DNA from: Candidatus Bruticola papionis
Lineage (GTDB): Bacteria > Vulcanimicrobiota > Xenobia > Xenobiales > Xenobiaceae
Direction: 5' to 3'
NCBI GenBank assembly: GCA_002407045.1
Contig: DHKB01000011.1
Span: 1-64,000, forward strand
DNA: 64,000 nt
Below the pieces are notes generated by a model that saw only the letters and a list, made by a program, of their open reading frames with translations, was not told where the DNA came from and did not search any database. The first letter of the stretch is position 1; each line of letters starts with the position of its first letter. The translations under genes and the position numbers were made by a program. Below, one piece after another: positions 7,671 through 17,014 of this stretch.

Positions 7671-8705
7671 ATGCATGAAACCATTTGGATTTTAGCTGCA
7701 GTCGTAATAATTGCACTAGCATTCGATTACGTAAACGGTTTCCACGACGCAGCCAATGCTATAGCCACGGTAGTTTCTACCCGAGCTTTATCACCCAGAA
7801 CAGCTGTTATAATGGCAGCTTGCTGCAACTTCTGCGGTGCACTCCTCTTTACCGGAGTAGCCAAGACCATCACTAGCGGTATCGTGGAAGGCGATGCCAT
7901 GAATAGTCAATCACTAATTCTATCGGCACTAATAGGCGCCATTATCTGGAACCTTCTCACCTGGCTTTGGGGCTTGCCTTCCTCTTCTTCTCACGCTTTG
8001 GTGGGCGGTTTGGTAGGCGTGGCTTTGGCCCGCGCTGGCACGGACGGTGTAAAGTGGTGGGGAGTTATGGATCACGTAGTTATCCCCGGCTTAGTTTCAC
8101 CTCTGGTCGGTTTAATACTCGGTTATTGCATTATGCTCTCTCTGTACTGGATTTTGCGTCACCAGCACCCTTCTATCGGCCACAAATTTAAGTATGCTCA
8201 GTGGCTCTCTTCCAGCCTTATGGCTTTTTCCCACGGTTCCAATGATGCCCAAAAAGTTATGGGTATTATCACTTTAGCTCTCTTCACCGCTACCAGCACA
8301 GGCCTGATCGAGCACCATTGGCAGCCCGATTTGGAAGTACGTTGGTTTACCAAAATAGCTTGCGCTACCGTGATTGCTTTAGGAACTTCCGGCGGCGGCT
8401 GGCGTATCATTAAAACTTTAGGCGCCAAAGTAGTTCGCTTGCAACCCGTTCACGGATTTGCCGCTGACTTGACCTCCTCTACCATTCTTTTAACGACTGC
8501 AGCTTTAGGTATGCCTATTTCCACTACTCACGTCATTACCGCCAGTATCATGGGTGTAGGTGCCGTTAAGCGTGTAAATGCCGTACGCTGGAGTATTGCT
8601 AATAACATTTTGGTAGCTTGGGTCTTAACTCTTCCCGCTGCTGCTACAATGTCGGCTATTACTTATCACATTTTGAAGTATGTCGATCCGGCTCTCTACA
8701 ACTAA
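7671..8705 (+). CDS. pit: Inorganic phosphate transporter, PiT family
   Basis: The 344-residue multi-pass membrane protein has both PiT signatures: GFHDAANAIATVVSTRAL near residue 23 and the inverted-repeat copy FSHGSNDAQKVMGI near residue 188, with a third conserved block at the end (PISTTHVITASIMGVGAV). PiT carriers import phosphate, usually as a metal-phosphate complex, with protons or cations. It is monocistronic: terminators lie immediately upstream, and a long bidirectional terminator follows. No PhoU-like partner (often adjacent) is seen. The start has an A/G-rich SD (AGAAAGAA). Confidence 0.95.
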   Translation: MHETIWILAAVVIIALAFDYVNGFHDAANAIATVVSTRALSPRTAVIMAACCNFCGALLFTGVAKTITSGIVEGDAMNSQSLILSALIGAIIWNLLTWLWGLPSSSSHALVGGLVGVALARAGTDGVKWWGVMDHVVIPGLVSPLVGLILGYCIMLSLYWILRHQHPSIGHKFKYAQWLSSSLMAFSHGSNDAQKVMGIITLALFTATSTGLIEHHWQPDLEVRWFTKIACATVIALGTSGGGWRIIKTLGAKVVRLQPVHGFAADLTSSTILLTTAALGMPISTTHVITASIMGVGAVKRVNAVRWSIANNILVAWVLTLPAAATMSAITYHILKYVDPALYN

Positions 8706-8730
8706 TAAGCGATTTTAATAATTGACAGCA

Positions 8731-8769
8731 AAAAATAAGAGCGGATTCAATAAATCCGCTCTTATTTTT
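8731..8769. terminator. Bidirectional terminator between convergent genes
   Basis: A perfect 17-bp stem (8731-8747 with 8753-8769) around CAATA, with A5 and T5 ends, serves both the PiT gene and the M14-like gene. Confidence 0.9.
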
Positions 8770-11370
8770 TTAATCGTCACCGCGACTACGCCTTAAAAGC
8801 AAAGGCGCCGTCGGAGCTAAAGGATCTTCAGTAAAATCTTCTCTGGAGATTTGCTTTTCAGCTGCTTCAGGAGGTGATGTAGCCGGACGAGCTGACTTGT
8901 TAGGAAGCAGCGGATGAGGTTTTACTTCACCACGCCGCTCAGCAGCAGCCGCTGCTTCTTCCAAACTTCTAGCGCTGCGAGGCTGATTTTGACGAGTAGC
9001 TGACTCAGATTGACGTACGGCAGCAGCTAAGCCACTCTTAGCTGGCGGCTGGCCAAAAACCCGACCTGAAGGTTGCACTTTGGGGCGAGCGTGCTCTTTG
9101 TGCAAGGGAGAATCTTCAGAACCGGCATGACGAACAGGAGTCGACTCAGTGTTGGCTTTGCGCAAACCACCTGAAGAAGTAGCAGCGGTAGGACGAGCAA
9201 AGTCGGAAGCGCCGACCTGGGGAGCAGGCGCTGGCGAATTGGCCTTTTCGACCGCCGAAGGACGTTTGGCGCCGCCTAAAGCCATAGGCCGATAGCCTCC
9301 ACGCACAGACGGCTGAGGCTGAGGAGCACTTTCCGCTTTGGGCTCGTTGGCAGCGGCGGAGGTAGCCTCAGTCAGTTTGACTGGACGCACAACTGGACGA
9401 GGTGGCGCCGCAGGTTCGGCGGTAGCAATTTGATTTACTGGAGTAGGTTCCAAAGAGCTGCGCCCTACACTGCTTTTTGCCGAAGATGGCACTTTGAAAG
9501 CAGCTCTAGGTAAAGAGGGCGCCTTAGCTGAAGTCGGCGCTTCAGGCGCTTCGGCAGCAACATTTAAACCTGTCATTTGCGGAATAGCGGCGGCTAAAGC
9601 AGCAGAAGTGACAGCCACAACATAGGGAACAGGTGAAGTGCTGGGGATAATAGCACTGGGCTTGCTCACTTTAAAGCGCTGGCGCAAAGTATTTTGCCCA
9701 CCGTCACTTATAAACTGGACTACACCGCCGCGAGGATGAGCTGCCGAGACAACAACTTCACCGCTGCCACGTACCAACCAATTTTCTACACAACGGCCAG
9801 TTTCGGAAGTGCCACTGAAAAATGGCACATTCAGACTCTGACGCAAATGTAAAGACACCACACCGGAGAGTTGTTCATGCTCACTCAAATGTTGTCCAAT
9901 CAGCAACTCAGCATTTTCGGGGATGGAAATTTCAGAAATTAAAGGTTCGTCTTTGGAGCGCAGCTCTTCAGTAAGCCAAGTTGGCAAATAGCCTTCGTTG
10001 CGTATCTCTACAGAAATTACACGCAAAGGTAACAGCTCTTCAGCCTCACCATCTTCAGGCTCAGCCCAGCCAACAATTTCGTCACGACATTCTCCAAGCC
10101 CAATCTTGGGTACAACCGTAGCCAAGCAAAGAGCCAGGTTTACTTCACTTTCACAAATAGTGGAAAGCATTTCACCCACCGGAGGATTACTCCAACTTAC
10201 AGAAGTATCCCAACCACCTACTTCTACCTCACCTAATTGCGGATGTTCACATTTTTCCCACTTGACAAAGCCTTGGCCGTGATTATTGTAATCGAGCCAG
10301 CGCAACACAGCCAGCAAAGCATGTTCTTGCGATTTGTCAGTTGCATTCTCTATGCCAGCTTCACGCAACAAATTCCAACCATCAACACGCAAACAAGGAA
10401 CGCCAAGTTCTTTATAGACCCAATCGGCGAAGTCACAACATTCGGCAACTTCTTCTATAGGAATATTACTGAGTTCCGAAGCCTTTGAAGCTAAAATTTT
10501 CATTAAAGCTTGATCGCGTCTGTGTACTTCTGGAGAAGAGGTAACTTGAATCGTGCCAGAACCGCTACGGAAAGAAATAGCCAAACATAAATTGTTTAGA
10601 CTATGCAAAAAAGCACTGATAAGACGGGATTCTATTTGAGAAAAAGGTCCTACAAAACCATTACCACCATAGTGATGATCAATAGGGCCACACTCTTGGG
10701 TAAAGTCATGGCTCAATTCGCGCTTGGAATTGACTAAGCGCAAGTGAATCGGGGCTCCGTCTTCCTTATCAAGCAAGCCTTCGCGATAAAGACGATAATA
10801 GGTGTCGCCTACATCACCAGGCTGACGAGGAATAAGTAAGCGCTCATCTCTTTTACTAACTTTCCATTGGCCATATGGATCTTCGACACGCATTTGCAAA
10901 ATACGGCCGTCGCCATTGACATCGCCGGGAACTAAGCCTTCGCGTAATCCATCTAAAAATCCCAAACGGCGGCCCGCAGAAGTAGACAAGCCAGAAGTCA
11001 GACATAATTCAGCGCCATCTGGAGCTAAGCGGGGCACTATATAAAAAGTGTTATTGTCCAACAACTCGGTAATGGAAGGACTGCGTCCATACTCGGCAGA
11101 GAGTCGTTGTAAGATAGCCAAACAAGCCGTAGAAGCAGATAATTGACTACCGTGAATATTGCCATCAATCCAAATAGCCGGCTTGCTGGAAGCTGCTCCA
11201 TTATTGGTATTGGTAACTTCAGCTGCCCATAAAGAACGACCGCCCATAGTATTTCCCAAAGAGAAAATACGCACCAACTGAGGAACAGCTTCAGCAATAC
11301 TGTTTAAGTAGGCGGTCAATTCTTCATAATTGAGATAAGCTTCTGTATTTAAAGGTGGTACTATTGGCAA
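8770..11370 (-). CDS. M14-type zinc carboxypeptidase homologue with substituted active site
   Basis: The protein has 866 residues. Residues about 8-340 have the layout of bacterial M14 carboxypeptidases: YEELTAYLNSIAEAVPQLVR, IWIDGNIHGSQLSASTACLA, FYIVPRLAPDGAELCL, GDVNGDGRILQMRVEDPYGQ. The key residues are altered. The HxxE zinc motif is HGSQ (His73, Gln76), the distal zinc His is Arg268 (AISFRSGSG), the DLNRNFP block is ELSHDFTQ, and the catalytic Glu position is Asp330. It is therefore probably not an active peptidase. Residues about 380-560 look like extra beta domains, and about 580-866 are a Pro/Ala/Ser/Arg-rich disordered tail. No signal peptide is seen. The role is unknown; a binding or scaffold function is an inference. 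Confidence 0.75.
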   Translation of the reverse strand: MPIVPPLNTEAYLNYEELTAYLNSIAEAVPQLVRIFSLGNTMGGRSLWAAEVTNTNNGAASSKPAIWIDGNIHGSQLSASTACLAILQRLSAEYGRSPSITELLDNNTFYIVPRLAPDGAELCLTSGLSTSAGRRLGFLDGLREGLVPGDVNGDGRILQMRVEDPYGQWKVSKRDERLLIPRQPGDVGDTYYRLYREGLLDKEDGAPIHLRLVNSKRELSHDFTQECGPIDHHYGGNGFVGPFSQIESRLISAFLHSLNNLCLAISFRSGSGTIQVTSSPEVHRRDQALMKILASKASELSNIPIEEVAECCDFADWVYKELGVPCLRVDGWNLLREAGIENATDKSQEHALLAVLRWLDYNNHGQGFVKWEKCEHPQLGEVEVGGWDTSVSWSNPPVGEMLSTICESEVNLALCLATVVPKIGLGECRDEIVGWAEPEDGEAEELLPLRVISVEIRNEGYLPTWLTEELRSKDEPLISEISIPENAELLIGQHLSEHEQLSGVVSLHLRQSLNVPFFSGTSETGRCVENWLVRGSGEVVVSAAHPRGGVVQFISDGGQNTLRQRFKVSKPSAIIPSTSPVPYVVAVTSAALAAAIPQMTGLNVAAEAPEAPTSAKAPSLPRAAFKVPSSAKSSVGRSSLEPTPVNQIATAEPAAPPRPVVRPVKLTEATSAAANEPKAESAPQPQPSVRGGYRPMALGGAKRPSAVEKANSPAPAPQVGASDFARPTAATSSGGLRKANTESTPVRHAGSEDSPLHKEHARPKVQPSGRVFGQPPAKSGLAAAVRQSESATRQNQPRSARSLEEAAAAAERRGEVKPHPLLPNKSARPATSPPEAAEKQISREDFTEDPLAPTAPLLLRRSRGDD

Positions 11371-11415
11371 AAAATCTCACGCTCCAAACTAAGCTTTTTA
11401 GCAAATGGCCTGTTA

Positions 11416-13251
11416 TTATATATTGATGTCCAAACCGCTGAATCCCACAAAAGCATCTAAAGGATCGGCCTTTGTCTTCTTCATTTCCAAAATAAGAGAA
11501 GTGCCGTCGTCACCCGTGCATAAGTAGACACAATCGCACATTTCCAGCATAACCGAATAGCCCAATCCCAACGAGGGAGTTTCTCCCATAGAGAACCCAG
11601 GCAAAAGCACAGCTTTGGGCAAGTTATCAAAGGCGATACCGTGACCTACGTCGTCCAGACGAACGTGAATGCCATCGTCTTCCACTCGGATACTCATGCT
11701 GCCAGGAGGGCCGTATTTCACTACATTGGTAGCCGCTTCAGAGACACAAGTGACCATATCAAAGAGTCGATCTTTACCAAAGCCTTGCTCTTCCATAACT
11801 TTTTCAGAAATACGGCGGGATTGCGGCACATCAGCCTTTTCTTTCAAAGCCAAAGTAGCCACTTCACGACCACATTTTGCCCAGTGGCTATCTAATTCGT
11901 CGCGTTCACAAAATACCAATTTTCCGGAAGTAAGTGAATTTAAAGCGTCACGGTAAAAACGACGGCGATTAGCTTCTTCTTCCAAACGGCGTTTCACATT
12001 GATGGCATTTTGTAAGGCCAAACCAGCTTGAATACCGACTGAGATGAGGAAAGAGTTATTTTCTCTGGATAGAGCGGTCTCTTTGTCAGCTAAAGCCCAA
12101 ATGCAACCGATATGCTCAACTCCAACGGTTAAAGCCACACAAACAACGCCACTGAGACCAGCTTCACGCAAAGAAGCGGCCGCAGGATCGGGGTCGCGCT
12201 CCAAATCTTTGATAACCCTAATCGACTGATGGGGTAAAAGACGCGAACAAAAAGAATCAACAGTCCTTTTTATTGAAGGAGAAACGATTCCGTCAACATC
12301 GTGATCAACCACTTCACCAAAGCCTTTGAGCTTTATACCACAGCAACGATAACCGCACATTTCACGCACAGTTTCAGTAATAATGTTGATAACTTTGGAT
12401 ACGTCGAAGGCTCTACTCAAACGCAAGGCCAAGCTATATAAGCTGACCAAATTGCGACTGGCCACAAATTCTTCTACCGGCATATTGTGGGCCTGGCGAA
12501 TCAAGGCCACACTTCCCATGTAATTGCCTTCTTTATCAAAGCGAGGCGTGGCATCGATCTCAACTACCTGGCCACTAGAACGCAAACGCACTACATAAGG
12601 CGAAATAATACCATTGCGCAATTGCACCTGAACGGCATCCAAGCAAGGAATATCGCGGGCATCAACCAACTCGCTGACATATCGCCCTTCAATATTGCCC
12701 ATACCAACCATGCCTTTGAAAGCATTGTTGGCCCAACGTACAATATCTTTGCTGTCAGTATCAACTACGCCTTGACGCACACGATTAAGCAATTTGCGGT
12801 AGCGCTCGTGCACCGGCGCTTCACGTCCTTTAACTTCCCACCAAGTGCCACAAGCACGCATAAGACGACAAGAATACTTCGCACAAGCGAATGAAGTATA
12901 ACAAAGGTAGGCAGCTCGCACTCTCGGACAATCAATCTCTTTATCCGCTTGGTTAGCAAAGCCGTTTTCTAAAGCTAAACTGTCGAATAAGAAAAATAAT
13001 TCCACATCGAAAGAATGTTGCAAGAGCAAACGACTCATCTCGTTCTGCTGAGGGAAATCGGTATTAACAGCCGCAAATTGTATATTTTCGCCGGAAAGCA
13101 AATATTCTCTGGCTTCCTCAAGGTTGGAAGCTAATTTAACATCACAGCCGAGCCTTACCAAACCGTTGGCAAAAGCTTCTTGCTCCAAATTAGAAGCACC
13201 GACAATTAAAATACTGCGCGGACTTTTATTTTTATTGCTGGAAATAGACAC
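11416..13251 (-). CDS. Receiver-like/PAS/GAF protein with RsbW-type anti-sigma kinase domain
   Basis: The protein has 611 residues, read in order as follows. A degenerate response-regulator-like domain (about 12-95) comes first. A segment with five cysteines within 27 residues follows (C108, C117, C123, C128, C134). A PAS domain spans about 150-260 (YRKLLNRVRQGVVDTDSKDI), and a GAF domain spans about 275-430. The C-terminal HATPase_c_2 domain spans about 470-595, with N-box VSEAATNVVKYG, DDVGHGI and a LGLGYSVM glycine loop, like RsbW/SpoIIAB. Such domains phosphorylate anti-anti-sigma proteins or act as serine kinases. No STAS or PP2C partner is adjacent. It starts with GTG and has a weak SD. 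Function beyond the domain level is inference. Confidence 0.75.
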   Translation of the reverse strand: MSISSNKNKSPRSILIVGASNLEQEAFANGLVRLGCDVKLASNLEEAREYLLSGENIQFAAVNTDFPQQNEMSRLLLQHSFDVELFFLFDSLALENGFANQADKEIDCPRVRAAYLCYTSFACAKYSCRLMRACGTWWEVKGREAPVHERYRKLLNRVRQGVVDTDSKDIVRWANNAFKGMVGMGNIEGRYVSELVDARDIPCLDAVQVQLRNGIISPYVVRLRSSGQVVEIDATPRFDKEGNYMGSVALIRQAHNMPVEEFVASRNLVSLYSLALRLSRAFDVSKVINIITETVREMCGYRCCGIKLKGFGEVVDHDVDGIVSPSIKRTVDSFCSRLLPHQSIRVIKDLERDPDPAAASLREAGLSGVVCVALTVGVEHIGCIWALADKETALSRENNSFLISVGIQAGLALQNAINVKRRLEEEANRRRFYRDALNSLTSGKLVFCERDELDSHWAKCGREVATLALKEKADVPQSRRISEKVMEEQGFGKDRLFDMVTCVSEAATNVVKYGPPGSMSIRVEDDGIHVRLDDVGHGIAFDNLPKAVLLPGFSMGETPSLGLGYSVMLEMCDCVYLCTGDDGTSLILEMKKTKADPLDAFVGFSGLDINI

Positions 13252-13398
13252 GCCGAAAAGCTTTCACAAAAAAAGACAGATTCCCCCCAATAGTCAATTG
13301 GTTGCTAAAGCTCCAAAACTTTTCCACCAGAAACGATTGTACTGCCTAAGAACTAACATTCAAGGATATGCCCAATTGCGCTGGAAAGATAGTGGCAA

Positions 13399-14844
13399 AT
13401 GAGCGGTAAGAGAATTTTATTAGTGCTGGTAGCCTTAACTCTATGGCTACCTTTAGTAGTTCCGGCTTTTTTTAAAAATGCCGACGGTTCTTCTTGGCAA
13501 AAGTCCTTTCATACTAATTTGGAAGTAAGACTTGCTTCCAGAGCTATGCGTATAAGCCAAAAATGTCATTTGCCAGCAATGCAAAGCCAGGTTGTGGCCT
13601 TATTGGATGAGATAGACTTTGACAAAGCTCCAAGTTCAATTATTCATAATGCGTCTTCTTTATACTACCTTTGCCATGAGCCCAATAAAGCTCTGAATCT
13701 TTTGCAAAAAGTACGTGCTGAGGAAGCCAACTCCGTAACTGAAGTTCTATTCAAAATAAGCCATGGGCAAACTCCAACTCCGGAAGAGACACAAAGTGCT
13801 TTCAATTTACTAAATATAGAGTTAAAAGAAGCTCTCGATACTTTTTATAATGATCCCTTAGCCTATAGCTTTATTATGCAAGCTATGCAAAAAAGTGCTA
13901 TCCAACCGGAACAAAACGAACGTTTGGGAGAATGCGTAGCCTCTTTGCAACACAAAGCAGACCGTTTTCTGACTGTTTTGGCTCTATGGGGAGTTTTTTC
14001 TGCCTTATCTTTCATTTTGTTAGCGGCCTTCGTCATCAAGGCCTTCTCTTCCCCAAAAGATAAACAGACAAGTGAAAAAGGCCAGCCAGAAGGCCATTTC
14101 CTTTGGAAGCCAATTCCTACGCTTTTTTTGTTCGTTGCTCTCAACTGGCTGGGCGCTTGCCTAAGTGCCCTTCTAACGGCTCTATCACTTCATCTAATCG
14201 GCACAGACAAGCATTATATTCCCGTCATTTTGTTCTCCTCGCAGATGCTTGTTTATATTGTATCCATCGCCATTTTAGCGTTGACAATCAAATATGTATG
14301 TGAACCAGATGAGGTTGAACTCTCTGCTCTTTCCCGTTGGCAAGGGATAAAAAAATCGGCCATATTTTTATTTAGAGCGCTGCGTTTGCATGAATTTAAA
14401 GCTGCCTATATAGCCTACGGCTGCGCAGCTTTTGCTCTAGCTGGCCTTACAGCCGCCCTTATGTCTTTACTTACTTCGCTTTTTATTCACTCCCCAGTAC
14501 AATCGAATAACATAGTGTTGGCCTTCTTGTTAGAAGCTCCGGAGCCAATCTTTTGGCTGCTCTTCTTCTTAGTTGTTAGCGGCCCACTTTATGAAGAGAT
14601 CATCTATCGCGGCTTACTTTTTTCCGGACTTAGCAAAACGGCTACTGTTATAGGTGCAGCATTTATAAGTTCACTTATGTTTTCGTCGGTGCATGGCGAT
14701 CCTCAAGGCCTTTTAGTTCTAGCTGGATTGGGAATGGTATTTTGCGCAATTCGCCATTATACAGGCAGCTTATGGCCCTCCGTCATAGCCCACGCCCTCT
14801 GGAATTGCCAAGTAGCTATTTATGTACTGGTCGTAGGTCGTTAA
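13399..14844 (+). CDS. CPBP (CAAX protease/bacteriocin-processing) family membrane protein
   Basis: The protein has 481 residues. The C-terminal half holds the CPBP (Abi) motifs: GPLYEEIIYRG (Glu399-Glu400, Arg404), then SSVHGD (His432), then IAHALWN (His465, Asn469), the intramembrane glutamyl protease core. At least seven hydrophobic segments are visible from about 190 on. The N-terminal about 180 residues, after a signal-anchor (VLVALTLWLPLVVPAFF), are soluble, helical and possibly TPR-like. The substrate is unknown; family members process prenylated proteins, bacteriocins or anti-sigma factors. It diverges from the RsbW-like gene across 147 bp and ends in a strong terminator. Confidence 0.85.
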   Translation: MSGKRILLVLVALTLWLPLVVPAFFKNADGSSWQKSFHTNLEVRLASRAMRISQKCHLPAMQSQVVALLDEIDFDKAPSSIIHNASSLYYLCHEPNKALNLLQKVRAEEANSVTEVLFKISHGQTPTPEETQSAFNLLNIELKEALDTFYNDPLAYSFIMQAMQKSAIQPEQNERLGECVASLQHKADRFLTVLALWGVFSALSFILLAAFVIKAFSSPKDKQTSEKGQPEGHFLWKPIPTLFLFVALNWLGACLSALLTALSLHLIGTDKHYIPVILFSSQMLVYIVSIAILALTIKYVCEPDEVELSALSRWQGIKKSAIFLFRALRLHEFKAAYIAYGCAAFALAGLTAALMSLLTSLFIHSPVQSNNIVLAFLLEAPEPIFWLLFFLVVSGPLYEEIIYRGLLFSGLSKTATVIGAAFISSLMFSSVHGDPQGLLVLAGLGMVFCAIRHYTGSLWPSVIAHALWNCQVAIYVLVVGR

Positions 14845-14894
14845 TTATTAGCGAAAATTCACTTTTTGCATAGAAGTGTACGTCTCCAGATAAT

Positions 14895-14932
14895 AAAAAA
14901 AGAAGCCTTCCCTAAGGAAAGCTTCTTTTTTT
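14895..14932. terminator. Bidirectional terminator between CPBP and thrS genes
   Basis: AAGAAGC-c-TTCC pairs with GGAA-a-GCTTCTT and is flanked by A and T runs on both sides. Confidence 0.85.
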
Positions 14933-14991
14933 AGCTTCAGCTATTCTACACAACTAGCCAACAGCAGCTGAATAGAAAGAGCACGAAGAGC

Positions 14992-16821
14992 CTATTCTTC
15001 AGGCAAAACCACATCAGCAAAGTTATCCATGATGCGTTCGTGGCACATCTTGCCCAAAATGCTGCGGAATTGAGCGAACTTCAAGGTGCGCTGCTCTTTT
15101 ACGCAATAGCGACGCCAAGTGACAGTTTCATTTTCCATTTCAGAAGCGCCGACAACCAAAATATTAGGAATCTTGGAAGTAACAGCAGCGCGAATCTTCT
15201 TGTTGAAACTATCGCCGTCCAAGTTGGCCTGAGCCCTGTAAAGATCGTTACGCAGAGAAGCGGCGATCTTTTCGGCGTAATCGCCAAACTTTTCGACAGA
15301 TACAGGTACTACCATAACTTGAGTGGGAGACATCCAAGTGGGGAAAGCGCCTTTGAAGTGTTCCATTAAGAAAGCCAAGAAGCGCTCGTGAGTGCCCAAA
15401 GGAGCACGGTGGATGCAATAAGGAGTATGGTATTCGCCATCCTTACCGGTGTAGACTAAGTTGAAGCGAGGAGGTACAGCAAAGTCGAGCTGGTTGGTGG
15501 AAGCGGTCTCTTCACGTCCGACAACGTTACGAATCTGGAAGTCTACTTTAGGGCCATAGAAAGCGGCTTCACCGGGGACTTCTTCGTATTGTACGCCCAT
15601 TTCCTTAACCACTTGACGAATGGCATCTTCAGAATGAGCCCAAGCTTCAGGATTGTCTACGTACTTCTTGGTATTCTTAGGATCATGCATAGACAAGCGC
15701 ATCCAGTATCCTTCAATGCGGAACTTGTCATAATAGAAGCGGTGCATGTCCAAAACGGCCCTGAACTCAGCAGCTAATTGCTCAGGACTGCAATAGATGT
15801 GAGCGTCGTTCATGCACATACCACGCACGCGTAAAAGTCCAGCTAACGTACCGGAAGCTTCGTAGCGATAGCACTGTCCGTACTCAGCCAAACGCAGAGG
15901 CAACTCGCGGTAAGAACGAGGACGACTGCTATAGATCATATGATGGAACGGGCAGTTCATGGGCTTAAGATAATAGTTCTGGCCGTCGTCTATTTGCATA
16001 GGCGGGAACATACTGTCCTTGTAATAAGGAAGGTGACCAGAAGTATAGAAAAGCTGCTCGTTGGTGATGCAAGGAGTAGCTACGCGTAAGTAACCACCAC
16101 GCTGTTCAGTTTCTTTAGCGAATTTTTCTAGCTCTTCACGCAAAACGGTACCGTTGGGCAACCAAAGGGGCAAGCCCAAACCGACCATTTCATTCATAGT
16201 GTAGAACTCTAACTCTTTGCTGAGCTTACGGTGGTCGTATTTGCGAGCCTCTTCACGCAAGCGCAAGAACTCTTTGAGCTCTTTTTTGTTATTGAAAGCT
16301 AAACCGTAGATACGGGTCAGCATTTCACGAGACTGATCGCCGCGCCAATAAGCTCCGGCTACCGAGTCGAGAGCGAAACAATCGCTGGGAATTTCTGAAG
16401 TATTGCCTACATGAGGGCCGGCACAAAGATCAGTAAACTCACCATTTTGATAGAAATGAATATCTTTGCCCTCGCTGGCAAGATCACGCACATACTCGGC
16501 CTTGAGAACTTCTCCTTTTTCTTCCAAGCGCTTTACAGCTTCTTCAAGAGGAAGATCGTAATGGGTGAAAGCTTGTTTCTCGGCGATAATGCGGCGCATT
16601 TCAGCTTCAATTTCCGGAAGCTTATCCGCATCAATGGGCGTTGAAAATTGGAAATCATAGTAGAAGCCATTATCTACGGGCGGGCCGAAACCTAACTTAG
16701 TATCGGGGTAAAGACGCTGCACCGCCTCTGCCAAAATATGGGACAAAGAGTGACGTCTCTTATAAAGGGGATCGTTTTCCTTTTCCTGGGCATCCATACC
16801 CGCATAAACTTGTCTGGCCAT
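14992..16821 (-). CDS. thrS: Threonyl-tRNA synthetase (without TGS domain)
   Basis: The protein has 609 residues from the ATG at 16821, chosen for the GGAG eight bases upstream; two earlier in-frame starts lack a SD. The editing domain begins almost at once (RRHSLSHILAEAVQRLYP, His24 and His28, and later FTDLCAGPHVGNT). Class II motifs follow: motif 2 around RVRGMCMNDAHIYC, the zinc site Cys in YLKPMNCPFHHMIY, and motif 3 in APLGTHERFLAFLMEHFKGA. The C-terminal anticodon-binding domain starts at about 520. The usual N-terminal TGS domain of about 60 residues is missing; such forms exist. The enzyme charges tRNA-Thr with threonine. Confidence 0.96.
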   Translation of the reverse strand: MARQVYAGMDAQEKENDPLYKRRHSLSHILAEAVQRLYPDTKLGFGPPVDNGFYYDFQFSTPIDADKLPEIEAEMRRIIAEKQAFTHYDLPLEEAVKRLEEKGEVLKAEYVRDLASEGKDIHFYQNGEFTDLCAGPHVGNTSEIPSDCFALDSVAGAYWRGDQSREMLTRIYGLAFNNKKELKEFLRLREEARKYDHRKLSKELEFYTMNEMVGLGLPLWLPNGTVLREELEKFAKETEQRGGYLRVATPCITNEQLFYTSGHLPYYKDSMFPPMQIDDGQNYYLKPMNCPFHHMIYSSRPRSYRELPLRLAEYGQCYRYEASGTLAGLLRVRGMCMNDAHIYCSPEQLAAEFRAVLDMHRFYYDKFRIEGYWMRLSMHDPKNTKKYVDNPEAWAHSEDAIRQVVKEMGVQYEEVPGEAAFYGPKVDFQIRNVVGREETASTNQLDFAVPPRFNLVYTGKDGEYHTPYCIHRAPLGTHERFLAFLMEHFKGAFPTWMSPTQVMVVPVSVEKFGDYAEKIAASLRNDLYRAQANLDGDSFNKKIRAAVTSKIPNILVVGASEMENETVTWRRYCVKEQRTLKFAQFRSILGKMCHERIMDNFADVVLPEE

Positions 16822-17014
16822 AAATAACTCCATATTACGGCAAAGCTTCAACAACAAGCCTTGCCTAGCTCGGCGCAATTTTCAAAAGGACTTTTTTGCC
16901 ATGGCCTCTTATCCCGACCACAATCAAGTCCCCTATCGGGTCGGCGCCGCGACCGCCTATAAATATACACAAATTCTACAAAATAAACAAACTGGAAATA
17001 AAGTTGCTAAATTT
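16822..17014 (-). promoter_or_regulatory. thrS leader region with alternative stems
   Basis: Read on the minus strand, GGTCG...CGACC and CCGACC...GGTCGG share the middle segment, so two stems are mutually exclusive. I see no T-box motif and no clear terminator in it, so regulation by attenuation is only possible. A TATATTTATA stretch near 16970 may be the -10 region. Confidence 0.3.
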
